From assembly GCA_028284635.1 (NCBI GenBank), contig JANQRJ010000099.1, positions 1-64,000 of the forward strand: a DNA stretch of 64,000 bases. The letters are read 5' to 3'. The notes below the pieces were generated by a model. The model was not told the DNA's origin. It ran no database searches and worked only from the letters and a program-made list of their open reading frames with translations. The number at the start of each line of letters is the position of its first letter. The stretch's first letter is position 1. This DNA is from Pelagicoccus sp. (GTDB taxonomy: Bacteria > Verrucomicrobiota > Verrucomicrobiia > Opitutales > Opitutaceae). The translations under genes and the position numbers were made by a program. Below, one piece after another: positions 36,692-44,864 of the stretch.

Positions 36692-37035
36692 GTCAGCAGC
36701 ATCTGTCCTTGCAACTCGGCGCGCAACGCCTTCAAGGCCATGAAGGACTCGGAACGCTTGGCGAAGGAGCGATAGGCGTCCGCCTGTTCCTCGATAAGTC
36801 TCATGCTGTGCTCCAGCTCGTCGACCGCAAAGCCACGCGGCAGAGTCAGGGCGTCACGGAGCCTGGGAAATTCTTGCACAACGAGGGCGCGGAAACCCAT
36901 GGGGAGCCAGGTCTCGCGCATGGTGGCGTCGAGCAGGCTTAGGAGGCTGCGCATCAGCGCTTCGCCGGGATTGCTGGGCTGGTTTCGGGAGGATTGGTCT
37001 TCGAAAGATTCCATAGCTCCTGAGTTAGCATTCAT
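36688..37035 (-). CDS. Hypothetical protein, 115 aa
   Basis: No recognised domain. A polar N-terminus (MNANSGAMESFEDQSS) precedes a mostly helical region with WLPMGFRALVVQEFPRLRDAL and a charged heptad-like stretch (ELEHSMRLIEEQADAYRSFA). AAGGA lies six bases before the ATG at 37035; a second ATG at 37014 is possible. The stop codon lies within a dispersed repeat tail, so the original C-terminus may have differed. Confidence 0.6.
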   Translation of the reverse strand: MNANSGAMESFEDQSSRNQPSNPGEALMRSLLSLLDATMRETWLPMGFRALVVQEFPRLRDALTLPRGFAVDELEHSMRLIEEQADAYRSFAKRSESFMALKALRAELQGQMLLT

Positions 37036-37135
37036 GACAATTCCTTGAGTTGAAGATTTCGCTTTCGCGAGCTAGCAGCAGACATGCCAGGTTTGAGGCT
37101 TTTTCGAAAATCGCCGCGTTGGCCAAACCGCGTCT

Positions 37136-37753
37136 CTAGCGCTCGAGCTCGACATTCCAGTAGGCGACGTCGAGGAAGTGCTTCCAAGCCTCGTGCTTCT
37201 TGCCACGAGCGGCAAGACTGATGACCGGACGCCACTTGGGAACGGAGGGTTTGCGGATCAAGCGCATGGAAGCTTCGTGAGGGAGGCGGTTCGCCTTGCG
37301 CGAGTTGCACTTGATGCAGGAGCAGACGATGTTTTCCCAAGTGGTCTTCCCTCCATAATGGCGAGGAATCACATGATCGAGATTGAGCTCTTCGGAAGGC
37401 ATTTTCTTCGCACAGTACTGACAAGTATACTTGTCGCGTTCGAAGACGTTGCGGCGAGTCAGCTTGATCTCCTTCTTGGGTACGCGGTCGAAGACGGAGA
37501 GCAGAATCACGCGCGGCAGGCGGATGGTGTGCCGTACTGTCCGCACTGCTTCGAGTTCGTCGAGGGGAGGATTGTGCCGGGAGAAGTCCAGCCAGTCCAT
37601 CATGCTGAAAACCTCGAAGCTCTCGTCATCGGCATGGACCACCTGGGCATGGCCGCTAGCGATGAGGGAGAATGCCCGCTTGGCAGCGATCACGTTCACC
37701 GCCTGCCACAAGCGATTGAGAACCAAGACCGGCTCCGATAGTGCAGCTTCCAT
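37136..37753 (-). CDS. HNH endonuclease
   Basis: 205 residues. The C-terminal half has a zinc-stabilised HNH fold: CQYCAKKM, the catalytic LDHVIPRHYGGKTTWENIV, and a second pair CSCIKCNSRKANR. The N-terminal half (VLVLNRLWQAVNVIAAKRAF) matches the common stand-alone bacterial HNH family of about 190 residues. It is widespread and chromosomal, with no sign of restriction or mobile context here, and its biological role is unknown. Confidence 0.9.
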   Translation of the reverse strand: MEAALSEPVLVLNRLWQAVNVIAAKRAFSLIASGHAQVVHADDESFEVFSMMDWLDFSRHNPPLDELEAVRTVRHTIRLPRVILLSVFDRVPKKEIKLTRRNVFERDKYTCQYCAKKMPSEELNLDHVIPRHYGGKTTWENIVCSCIKCNSRKANRLPHEASMRLIRKPSVPKWRPVISLAARGKKHEAWKHFLDVAYWNVELER

Positions 37754-37897
37754 GGGAGGCTACTTTCTATTTGCCCCGATAGAGCTGTCAAGCGACGAAC
37801 AGGAGGCCTAGGGATGATGTCACTTGGGTGTCACACGCGAAGGACCTCGGTATCCAAGAAGTGGATAGATGGAGGCGAAAGCGCGCTTTGCACAGTC

Positions 37898-37979
37898 GAG
37901 GTAGCCGAACTCGTTCACGACCGCAGGGAGAAGGCCAGCCAAGAGTTTGGCAAGCGCAGGCGACACTTTGAAACACACC
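37898..37979. repeat. MITE-like repeat, copy 2 (GTGTTTCAAAGTGTCG family)
   Basis: On the minus strand it reads GTGTTTCAAAGTGTCGCCTG, then CCAAACTC and later GAGTTCGGCTACCTCGAC. It shares its first about 40 bases and the GAGTTCGGCTAC block with the element at 6105-6232. It lies in the gap between the HNH and Dabb genes. Confidence 0.55.
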
Positions 37980-38015
37980 CTCTTCGCGGGACGAGCATGC
38001 TCCCACCTTGAAGCT

Positions 38016-38315
38016 CTAGTCGGCGTCGAATACCTGGATCTTGATGAAGAACTCCTTGTGCCGGGCCACAAAGCGGTGATGAAGCTGATGGTCCTGATAG
38101 ATGTCGTGGTCCCGCACGTTGTCCACGATCACCGTAAGCATGTAGTCGTAGTCTGACTTCACCGCGTCGCGAGGTGGCGTAGCCGCAGGCTTGCCAAGGT
38201 GGATCTGGCGCACGACCTCGATCTTGCCTAGGGCACGAGCATCGGCTTCGAAGGCAGCTCGCTGCTCGGCATTCATTTCGGGATTCAGGTTGAAGAGGAC
38301 GGTATGTACTAGCAT
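38016..38315 (-). CDS. Dabb-domain (stress-responsive alpha/beta barrel) protein
   Basis: 99 residues, close to the family length. LVHTVLFNLNPEMNAEQRAAF begins the ferredoxin-like fold. DYMLTVIVDNVRDHDIYQDH and the C-terminal HHRFVARHKEFFIKIQVFD follow the family pattern. Members form dimeric barrels; few have a defined function. It lies 21 bases after the upstream lipoprotein gene on the same strand and may share its transcript. Confidence 0.85.
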   Translation of the reverse strand: MLVHTVLFNLNPEMNAEQRAAFEADARALGKIEVVRQIHLGKPAATPPRDAVKSDYDYMLTVIVDNVRDHDIYQDHQLHHRFVARHKEFFIKIQVFDAD

Positions 38316-38336
38316 AGGAAGGTTTCGGATGGTTCG

Positions 38337-38936
38337 CTATTGTTCGCCGATGGCCTTGAATCGGTCAAGAGCTGTATCGATGGCGACTCGATTGGCCCGG
38401 TAAAGTTCAAACGAACCTGCCTCTCGCAGTCCTTCGACGACGGCAATCAGCCTATCGAGGTGAGCCAGGGTCGCCGCTCGCTCGAAATCCTCGGCTCCTA
38501 TCTCGGATGCTTTGTCCAAAAACTCTCGATTGGCCCGGAGCTCTTCGAGCTCAACCGGGTCGAGAAGATGCTCCTGAACGAAGTTGGCCTTGATGAAGAC
38601 CGCCACGAAATCGGCAAAGGGCACATTCGCCCGCTTCCACAAGGGATGGCTTCGCATGGCTTGCATGGAGTTCGCTGCCGCTCCTACTTCGTCCCAAAAT
38701 CCCGGATACGCAGCGCCTGCCATCGCGACCGCATCGATCCGGGCAAGCAGAAAGTCGACGTCGCCTGAGACCAACGGCCGCTGCAAGACTTCCCAAGTCG
38801 TATCCTCGAAAGCCTCAGGCCGATCGAGGAAAGCGGCCCCATCCACAGTGTAGGGCCTCTCGAAAATCCCGCAAGCGGACAAGGCTGACAGCAACAGCAG
38901 GCTGAAGACTCTAGAAAGGAGGCAAGGCATCACCAT
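38337..38936 (-). CDS. Lipoprotein of unknown function, helical
   Basis: About 199 residues from the ATG at 38936 (197 from that at 38930). The lipoprotein signal is LLLLSALSACG. The mature protein is mainly helical, with WEVLQRPLVSGDVDFLLARI and FADFVAVFIKANFVQEHLL. No domain is recognised. The frame is open to 38999, but the signal sequence fixes the start. It is divergent from the DUF898 gene across a region with two REP hairpins. Confidence 0.7.
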   Translation of the reverse strand: MVMPCLLSRVFSLLLLSALSACGIFERPYTVDGAAFLDRPEAFEDTTWEVLQRPLVSGDVDFLLARIDAVAMAGAAYPGFWDEVGAAANSMQAMRSHPLWKRANVPFADFVAVFIKANFVQEHLLDPVELEELRANREFLDKASEIGAEDFERAATLAHLDRLIAVVEGLREAGSFELYRANRVAIDTALDRFKAIGEQ

Positions 38937-39013
38937 GGCAGGAAATCCCCTCCAAATACCGGAAGGCAAACACCAAACGGGACCGAATGAAATCGCCACG
39001 CTCGCCCAGCCCT

Positions 39014-39126
39014 ACCCTGCGGCAAGACCGCAGGGTATCTCCGGACTGGGCGTCCCACTCTTCGGGCGGGACCGCATGGCGATTGATCGAAAGTTACGAA
39101 GGAAACCCCGCGGCAAGACCGCGGGG
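39014..39126. repeat. Paired hairpins with identical CAAGA loops
   Basis: ACCCTGCGG-CAAGA-CCGCAGGGT at 39014-39036 and CCCCGCGG-CAAGA-CCGCGGGG at 39106-39126. Both have perfect stems and the same 5-base loop, but the stems differ by matched changes. They lie in the divergent gap between the lipoprotein and DUF898 genes. Confidence 0.75.
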
Positions 39127-39226
39127 AATGTCTAGCGGATTCAACAGGCATCGGGCCGAGCAAGAGTCGAATCCGCAAACTAAAGGAAACGACTTAGAGG
39201 ACGATCACAATATCTTCCCTATTCCG

Positions 39227-40534
39227 ATGAAAGACCCCTCACCCTTGCAGTCAGTCTCTCCAACGGACGGGGAACGACCGAAGCTGCGCCTCTCGATCGA
39301 CGGGACGCAGCTCGAGCAACTGCCCCCCATCTCCAACACTCCTCAGGTCCGTCGGATCAAGCCTGATTCGGCTCTCACGAACGACATGCTCGGGGTAGCG
39401 GACACCGGCAAAGCGTCCTACCTGGAGTTTTCCTACGCTGGTCGACTAAGCGAATACATCCTACTCTGGCTGAGCAACGGACTGCTGACCTCGCTCTCGT
39501 TCGGCATCCTCACCCCCTGGACCATCATCCGCACGCGCAGCCACTTCTATCGAAACATCCGACTCGACGGAGACTCACTGCAAAGCTCGACCAAAGCCCT
39601 GGGGCCCTGTCTCCTGAGCCTGACCATCGCTCTCTGCATCGGGAGCGGATTCGCCGTTCTGACGCAAACCACGTGGGACTTCCACGAAGAGATAGCCCTT
39701 GGGTTGGGAATAGCCGCCTGCGCCTTGATCCCAGCCCTGATGCGCAGCATGGTTGCCGCGATCGCCAATGCCATCACCTATCGGGGCGTCTCGCTACGCT
39801 TTTCGGGAGGGTGGGCCTCCGCCTACGCCTTCTACCTGCTCTATCCTATGCTTTGCGTCGCCACCACGCTGGCAGCGAGTATCTTCTGGCACCCAGCAGC
39901 CTCCGCAGTGATCGCGTCGCTCTGGATTTCGCTCATCGTGTATTCGCATCGTACCTACAAGTTTCAACACCTGTCGTATGGTCGCCAGCCGCTGAAATTC
40001 TGCGGCAACTTCGAGCAGTTTCGCAAAATCTACACCGTGCCCAGCCTCTGCTGGATCGTCCTGCAGGCCGTCATCGCCGGAGCCATCATCATCGCAGTGG
40101 CAAACGGCATACTGCATCCCGAGTTCCTGGCGAAGGGAATCGCCCCGAAGCAGATCTCGGCGGGCGAGCTAAGCGTGGGCGGCATTGTAATCCTATGCGT
40201 CATCTTCATCCAGGTCGCCTTCTACTGGTGGGGCGAAGTCTGGGTGAAAACGAAAAGCCGGGCCTTCTACATCGAGCACCTCGAACTCAAAGGCCTGGGC
40301 CTGATCGACGCCTACAAAGTCGGACGCTACGCCAAACTCGAGTTCAGCAATCTCATCATGCGCTGCCTCAGCCTAGGCCTTCTCGGTCCTTGGGCTGCCC
40401 TGCGCGAGCACCGTTACCTCGTGCAAAACGTCGCCTTGATCGGCAGCTCCGCCACCCTTCGCAGGTTTTGCGAAAGAGCGGAAAAGAAGGAAAGCAACCA
40501 AAGGGCCGCCTACCAAATTACATCTGCATCATAG
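39227..40534 (+). CDS. DUF898 (YjgN-like) membrane protein
   Basis: 435 residues from the ATG at 39227; an alternative ATG at 39128 lies just beyond a REP hairpin. A polar N-terminus of about 70 residues precedes the DUF898 pattern, with at least six to eight membrane segments. Repeated motifs are LTPWTIIRTRSHFYRN and, near the end, LGLLGPWAALREHRYLVQN. Both resemble the internal duplication of YjgN proteins. Function is unknown for the family. Confidence 0.8.
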   Translation: MKDPSPLQSVSPTDGERPKLRLSIDGTQLEQLPPISNTPQVRRIKPDSALTNDMLGVADTGKASYLEFSYAGRLSEYILLWLSNGLLTSLSFGILTPWTIIRTRSHFYRNIRLDGDSLQSSTKALGPCLLSLTIALCIGSGFAVLTQTTWDFHEEIALGLGIAACALIPALMRSMVAAIANAITYRGVSLRFSGGWASAYAFYLLYPMLCVATTLAASIFWHPAASAVIASLWISLIVYSHRTYKFQHLSYGRQPLKFCGNFEQFRKIYTVPSLCWIVLQAVIAGAIIIAVANGILHPEFLAKGIAPKQISAGELSVGGIVILCVIFIQVAFYWWGEVWVKTKSRAFYIEHLELKGLGLIDAYKVGRYAKLEFSNLIMRCLSLGLLGPWAALREHRYLVQNVALIGSSATLRRFCERAEKKESNQRAAYQITSAS

Positions 40535-40674
40535 TTTCGAAAACATGGACCGTCGGTGACGATCGGAAACCCTTCGACAAGCGACGCCGATATGAGCAGT
40601 CAGGAGCTTCAACCAACTTGCACGCCTTGCGACCAAGCCGCTGGTGTCGCGTCACGGGTACAATGTCGCAAAGA

Positions 40675-40698
40675 GTAGCGCGGATGACACGACACTAG
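40675..40698. repeat. REP tail ending on the purM stop codon
   Basis: AGTAGCGCGGATGACACGACACTAG. The final CTAG supplies the minus-strand TAG stop of purM. The ATGACACGACACTAG part is shared with the repeats at 17670 and 36691. Confidence 0.6.
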
Positions 40699-41771
40699 TC
40701 GTTTTCCAAAAGAATGGTTTTGCCGGAACCTTTCACCGCCTGGCCGACGCGTAGCGCAGCGCAGCCATTTTCATGGCAGAACTTGAGGACGGCGTCCGCC
40801 TGTTTCGGATCCACAAGCAAAGTCATGCCGATGCCCATGTTGAAGACCTCGTACATCTCGTCGAACTCGATGCCGCCCTTCTCTTGGATGAGCTTGAAAA
40901 TCGGGAGCGGCTTCCAAGAGCCCGTATCGATCTCCACGTCGATCTTGTCCGGCAGGATGCGAGGGATGTTTCCGGTGAAACCGCCACCGGTGATATGGGC
41001 GATGCCGAAGACGGCGTTGCCCTTGCGGACTTTGGAAGAGGTACCCTTATTGAACTTCGCCAGCAGAGGCTGGAGCAGCGGAGCATAGTTCGTGTGCGGC
41101 GCCATGAGGGCCTTCTCGATGCTCTGCCGGGCGCCGGGCACCTTATCCTTGAGCGTGAGCTTGGCCTTTTCGAAAAGCGCCTTGCGAGCAAGCGTATAGC
41201 CATTGGTATGCAGGCCATTGGAAGGCAGGCCGATCGCCACGTCGCCGGACCTTATCGTTTGGCCGGAGAGCATCTTTCTCTTTTCCGCTATACCGACGAT
41301 CACGCCAGCAATATCGTATTCGCCCTCCGAATACATATCGGGAAGCTGAGCAGTCTCTCCACCGATAAGCGCGCAATTCGTCGCAGCGCAGGCTTCGGAA
41401 ATACCGGCCAGAATCTGCTTGAAGACCTTGGGCTCGAGTTTGCCCAAGCCTAGATAGTCGAGAAAGAAGAGGGGCTCCGCGCCGATCACCGAGATATCGT
41501 CGATGCAATGGTTGACGATGTCCATGCCCACGCTCTTGTGCTTGCCGGACTCGAAGGCGATCTTGAGCTTCGTACCCACTCCATCGATACTGCTTACCAG
41601 CACTGGCTCCTTGTATTTGGACTTGGACAGGTCGAACAGTCCGCCAAAACCGCCCACCGCGCCCAGCACTTCGGGACGAGACGCGCTCTTGAGCGACTCC
41701 TTCAACCCGCCTTTCATACGGTCGGCGAGCGCTATGTTAACGCCAGCAGCGGCATAGGCTTTGGTTTTCAT
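40695..41771 (-). CDS. purM: Phosphoribosylformylglycinamidine cyclo-ligase
   Basis: Closes the imidazole ring to form AIR in purine synthesis, using ATP. It has 358 residues, typical. Family motifs are YAAAGVNIALADRM at the start, LVSSIDGVGTKLKIAF, GMDIVNHCIDDISVIGAEPL, LIGGETAQLPDMY and FNMGIGMTLLV. It lies 106 bases downstream of purF on the same strand, and that gap contains an inverted heptamer-like repeat. The stop codon is formed by a REP tail. Confidence 0.96.
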   Translation of the reverse strand: MKTKAYAAAGVNIALADRMKGGLKESLKSASRPEVLGAVGGFGGLFDLSKSKYKEPVLVSSIDGVGTKLKIAFESGKHKSVGMDIVNHCIDDISVIGAEPLFFLDYLGLGKLEPKVFKQILAGISEACAATNCALIGGETAQLPDMYSEGEYDIAGVIVGIAEKRKMLSGQTIRSGDVAIGLPSNGLHTNGYTLARKALFEKAKLTLKDKVPGARQSIEKALMAPHTNYAPLLQPLLAKFNKGTSSKVRKGNAVFGIAHITGGGFTGNIPRILPDKIDVEIDTGSWKPLPIFKLIQEKGGIEFDEMYEVFNMGIGMTLLVDPKQADAVLKFCHENGCAALRVGQAVKGSGKTILLEND

Positions 41772-41775
41772 GATA

Positions 41776-41873
41776 AGAAGTGAAAAGTTAAGAGCGAAGA
41801 GTTAAGAATTGCTCGAAGGAATGGGCTTTTTGCGAAGCATCACCTCGCTTTTCGCTCTTAACTCTTCGCTCTT
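41776..41873. promoter_or_regulatory. Heptamer leader of purM and inverted repeat in the purF-purM gap
   Basis: On the minus strand AATTCTT AACTCTT CGCTCTT AACTTTT CACTTCT TATC precedes the purM ATG. The plus strand at about 41848-41873 carries a near copy (CGCTCTTAACTCTTCGCTCTT), so the two tracts can pair into a stem of about 20 bases in the purF-purM transcript. There is no T-run, so it is not an obvious terminator. Confidence 0.5.
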
Positions 41874-41877
41874 CATT

Positions 41878-43794
41878 TCAATACGCTCTTCCTTTGGATT
41901 TTTCGTAGTAGTTGATGAAGGCCCGGTTCACGACTTGGTAGCCGCCGGGCGTGGGATAGTCGCCAGTGAAATACCAGTCGCCGCGATGTTCGGGCAGAGC
42001 GACGCGAAGATCGTCCACCTTCTGATAGATAACCTCCAATTCGCCTTGCCAGTCCATATCGACCGGATAGACGAGTTCGGCAATTCTGGCGGAAATCTCG
42101 ACATCGGTAAACGGACGGTAGATCTCCTGGACGTAATTGACGGTAACGGGAGCATCGCCCCTTTCGCTGTCCACACATTTTCGATACACTTCGGATAGCA
42201 GGTCCTTTTTTCCCTTTTCCTTAAGCAGGGAGACGGCAGCTTCGAAAGCGATGAATTTCCCGAGCTCCGACATATCGATGCCGTAGCAATCGGGATAGCG
42301 GATCTGGGGCGCGGTGGAGGCAATGACAATCTTCTTCGGCCTGAGGCTGCTGAGGATCTTGAGCACCGACTTGCGCAGCGTAGTTCCGCGTACGATGGAG
42401 TCGTCGACGCAAACCAGGTGGTCCTGCGGAGTCACGATACCATAGGTCACGTCATAGACGTGGGAAGCCATCTCGTTGCGCGAATCCTCAGTGGAGATGA
42501 AGGTGCGCAGCTTCTGGTCCTTGTGGGCTATCTTTTCGCCGCGCGGCCAGTTTTTCAATACAAGCTCGTCTAGCTTCTCCGCATCGAGCTCGCCCTTCTC
42601 AGCTGCTTCGAGGATCTGCTGCTTGACCTCGTGTCGACGCATCATGCGCAGCTCTTCCAGCACGCCGAAATAGGCTACCTCGGAAGTGTTCGGCACGAAG
42701 CTGATCACGGTGTTCTCCAAATCGCCATCGATGCTGCGCATGATCTGAGGGCAAAGCCCAGCTCCGAGAGCCTTGCGCTCCCGGTAGATATCGGCGTCGT
42801 TGCCTCGCGAGAAATAGATGCGCTCGAAGGAGCATTGCATAAGCTCGCGAGCAGGCTCGCGGAAGCGCTCCTTGATGACCTCGCCGCTTTTCTTGACGAC
42901 TATGATCCTTCCGGGCGGGACCTCGTGGATGTCTTCGAGCGACTTATCGAAGATCGTCATGAGAGGAGCGCGCTCGGAGGCGGCGGCAAAAACCTCGTCG
43001 TCTTCGAAATAGTGAGCGGGACGGATGCCGAGCGGATCGCGCAGAACGAAACTGTCGCCGTTGCCGATCGCTCCGATCAAAGCGTATCCACCATCCCATG
43101 ACTCGGCAGACTTGCGGAAAACGCGGGGGAGATCGATACCAGTGAGAATCTGGGCGGAAATCTCGTCATTGGTCCGCCCTTCGTCGCGAAGATAGCGGTA
43201 GAGATTGTCGTGGGCCTCGTCGAGGTGGAAGCCGACCTTCTCTAGCAGAGCCTGGGTATCGGTGGCGAAGATAGGATGCTGACCCATTTCTATCAGGCTC
43301 TCGTTGAGCTCCTGAGTGTTGGTCATGTTGAAATTCCCGGCCAGAATGAGGTTCTTGGTCGGCCAACTGCTGCGGCGGAAAAACGGATGGCAGACGCTAA
43401 GCGAATAGCCGCCCGAAGTGCCGTAGCGCAGATGCCCAAGGTAGAGTTCCGAGCAGAAGTCGAAATTCTGCTTTATCGATGGCACGTAGTCCGGCAGCAC
43501 GTCGCTGTTGCGGATCAGCTTCTGGTACTCCTTCAGCGTCGACTTGAAGATGCGGTCCAAGGCATTGCTCTTCGTGCTTCGCTCGCGAAACATGTAGGGC
43601 TCCCCAGGCGGCATGTCGAACTTCACCGCAGCTACGCCCGCTCCATCCTGGCCTCGGTTGCGCTGCTTCTCCATGAGCAGAAAAAGCTTGTAGAACCCGT
43701 AGAGCGGCGTGCCGTACTTTTCCTGGAAATACTCCAGAGGCTTTTTCAAGCGAACTAGGGCAATGCCGCACTCGTGTTTGATTGGGTCGCTCAT
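41878..43794 (-). CDS. purF: Amidophosphoribosyltransferase, long form
   Basis: First committed step of purine synthesis: glutamine plus PRPP to phosphoribosylamine. It has 638 residues, about 130-160 longer than the E. coli and B. subtilis enzymes but like the form I recall from Bacteroidota. The glutaminase nucleophile is Cys9 (KHECGIALVRL), which requires N-terminal processing of eight residues. QRNRGQDGAGVAAV follows, and the PRPP loop is VCVDDSIVRGTTLR. Extra sequence lies in the middle (KQQILEAAEKGELDAEKLDE) and at the C-terminus. It is upstream of purM in the same operon. Confidence 0.95.
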   Translation of the reverse strand: MSDPIKHECGIALVRLKKPLEYFQEKYGTPLYGFYKLFLLMEKQRNRGQDGAGVAAVKFDMPPGEPYMFRERSTKSNALDRIFKSTLKEYQKLIRNSDVLPDYVPSIKQNFDFCSELYLGHLRYGTSGGYSLSVCHPFFRRSSWPTKNLILAGNFNMTNTQELNESLIEMGQHPIFATDTQALLEKVGFHLDEAHDNLYRYLRDEGRTNDEISAQILTGIDLPRVFRKSAESWDGGYALIGAIGNGDSFVLRDPLGIRPAHYFEDDEVFAAASERAPLMTIFDKSLEDIHEVPPGRIIVVKKSGEVIKERFREPARELMQCSFERIYFSRGNDADIYRERKALGAGLCPQIMRSIDGDLENTVISFVPNTSEVAYFGVLEELRMMRRHEVKQQILEAAEKGELDAEKLDELVLKNWPRGEKIAHKDQKLRTFISTEDSRNEMASHVYDVTYGIVTPQDHLVCVDDSIVRGTTLRKSVLKILSSLRPKKIVIASTAPQIRYPDCYGIDMSELGKFIAFEAAVSLLKEKGKKDLLSEVYRKCVDSERGDAPVTVNYVQEIYRPFTDVEISARIAELVYPVDMDWQGELEVIYQKVDDLRVALPEHRGDWYFTGDYPTPGGYQVVNRAFINYYEKSKGRAY

Positions 43795-44085
43795 CGTCAG
43801 GACAAACTCGCTATCGAAACCCGTCGGTCAAGGTCGCCAAGAGCCGGATCGCGAGAGCCGCAGACTCGAAGAGAAGGCGCCACACAGGCGATCCCTGGGC
43901 GGGAGAATGAGGGAGCGTTTCAAAGGGAAGCGTGAATGATGTTTGATAAAGGAAGAGGCACGGACTCAGCACAGAAGCCCAAAAACCGATCACAGCTACG
44001 AGAATAAATCTCAGCCTTGCAACAAATCATTGCCTCTTTCGAGCATTGATCTTGCCTCGCCCAAAGCCCGCCCCGTCCAACGCGC

Positions 44086-44622
44086 ATGACGCCTCTCGAA
44101 CCGCTAGTCGATATCCCAGCTCTGCCCGCCCCAGAGCCAGGCATGAATTGGCGCAGTCTCAACCGCTTCGACAAGAGCGATCGAGGGGAGAACTTCTACC
44201 TGACCTGCCTGCAATACGGCCAGCATCTCTGGCAGCGAAGACTTCCTGCCCGAGCCATCCTCTGTCTCGACAGGGCCTGGGGAGCCGATCTCAGTGGAAG
44301 CGAATCGGTCCTCACGCAATGGCCCATGCCCTACGAGGCCCTAGTCTACCTGTTGCGCAACGCGCCGGAGGACGCCTTCCTCGGCAACCCCCGTGTCCAT
44401 TTCCAGCACTATGCCGACCGACTCGGAAAACCCCGCCGCGAGCAACGAAAATGGCGGGCTTGGGCTTGTTGGGCTCTGACCAGAGCCACCCTGCCCGAAC
44501 TGCCCAGCGACCCACGCCACAAGGTAGTAGAGCCAAACGCGGAGGAAATCGAGCGGCAGCTTGGGAAATGGGGCCATCCGGGCGAGGTAGAGCTGTGGCG
44601 GAAGGCGCTTCTTGCGAAGTAG
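44086..44622 (+). CDS. Conserved-looking hypothetical protein, 178 aa
   Basis: No known domain. A compact, Trp-rich sequence with NWRSLNRFDKSDRGENFYLT, QYGQHLWQRRLPARAILCLD, and KWRAWACWALTRATLP. No signal peptide or membrane segment is seen. Codon use matches neighbouring real genes and the competing frames are weaker. A MITE-like repeat follows the stop. Confidence 0.65.
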   Translation: MTPLEPLVDIPALPAPEPGMNWRSLNRFDKSDRGENFYLTCLQYGQHLWQRRLPARAILCLDRAWGADLSGSESVLTQWPMPYEALVYLLRNAPEDAFLGNPRVHFQHYADRLGKPRREQRKWRAWACWALTRATLPELPSDPRHKVVEPNAEEIERQLGKWGHPGEVELWRKALLAK

Positions 44623-44689
44623 CGTGGAGAATGGATCCAGCACCGCCCTTCGCCGACCTCAGGGTATGGCGCAATCACGGTCCCGCTCT

Positions 44690-44841
44690 GCGCATCGACG
44701 TCAACTTAACGTGAGAAGCATCCTTAGGAGGGCAACGCTCCGTCGTTGCCGCAGCGGTTGTTCCCTCTGTAGGCTCTGCGGCAATGACGGAGCATTGCCC
44801 TCCAGCCCACCGCCTTTCGGCTTAAGCTGACGCCAATGCGC
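44690..44841. repeat. MITE-like element, copy A (complete, 152 bp)
   Basis: The left end CGCATCGACGTCAACTTAAC and right end CTTAAGCTGACGCCAATGCG form a terminal inverted repeat of about 20 bases. The interior shares GGAGGGCAACGCTCCGTCG, TTCCCTCTGTAGGCTCTGCG and CACCGCCTTTCGGCTTAA with copy B at 57730. It lies in the gap between two convergent genes. No coding capacity. Confidence 0.8.
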
Positions 44842-44864
44842 TCTGCGGGGTCCACGCGACATCC

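Noticed and set aside
43811..43993. 60-residue minus-strand frame upstream of purF
   Set aside because: No domain or ribosome binding site, and it lies in the likely promoter region of purF.
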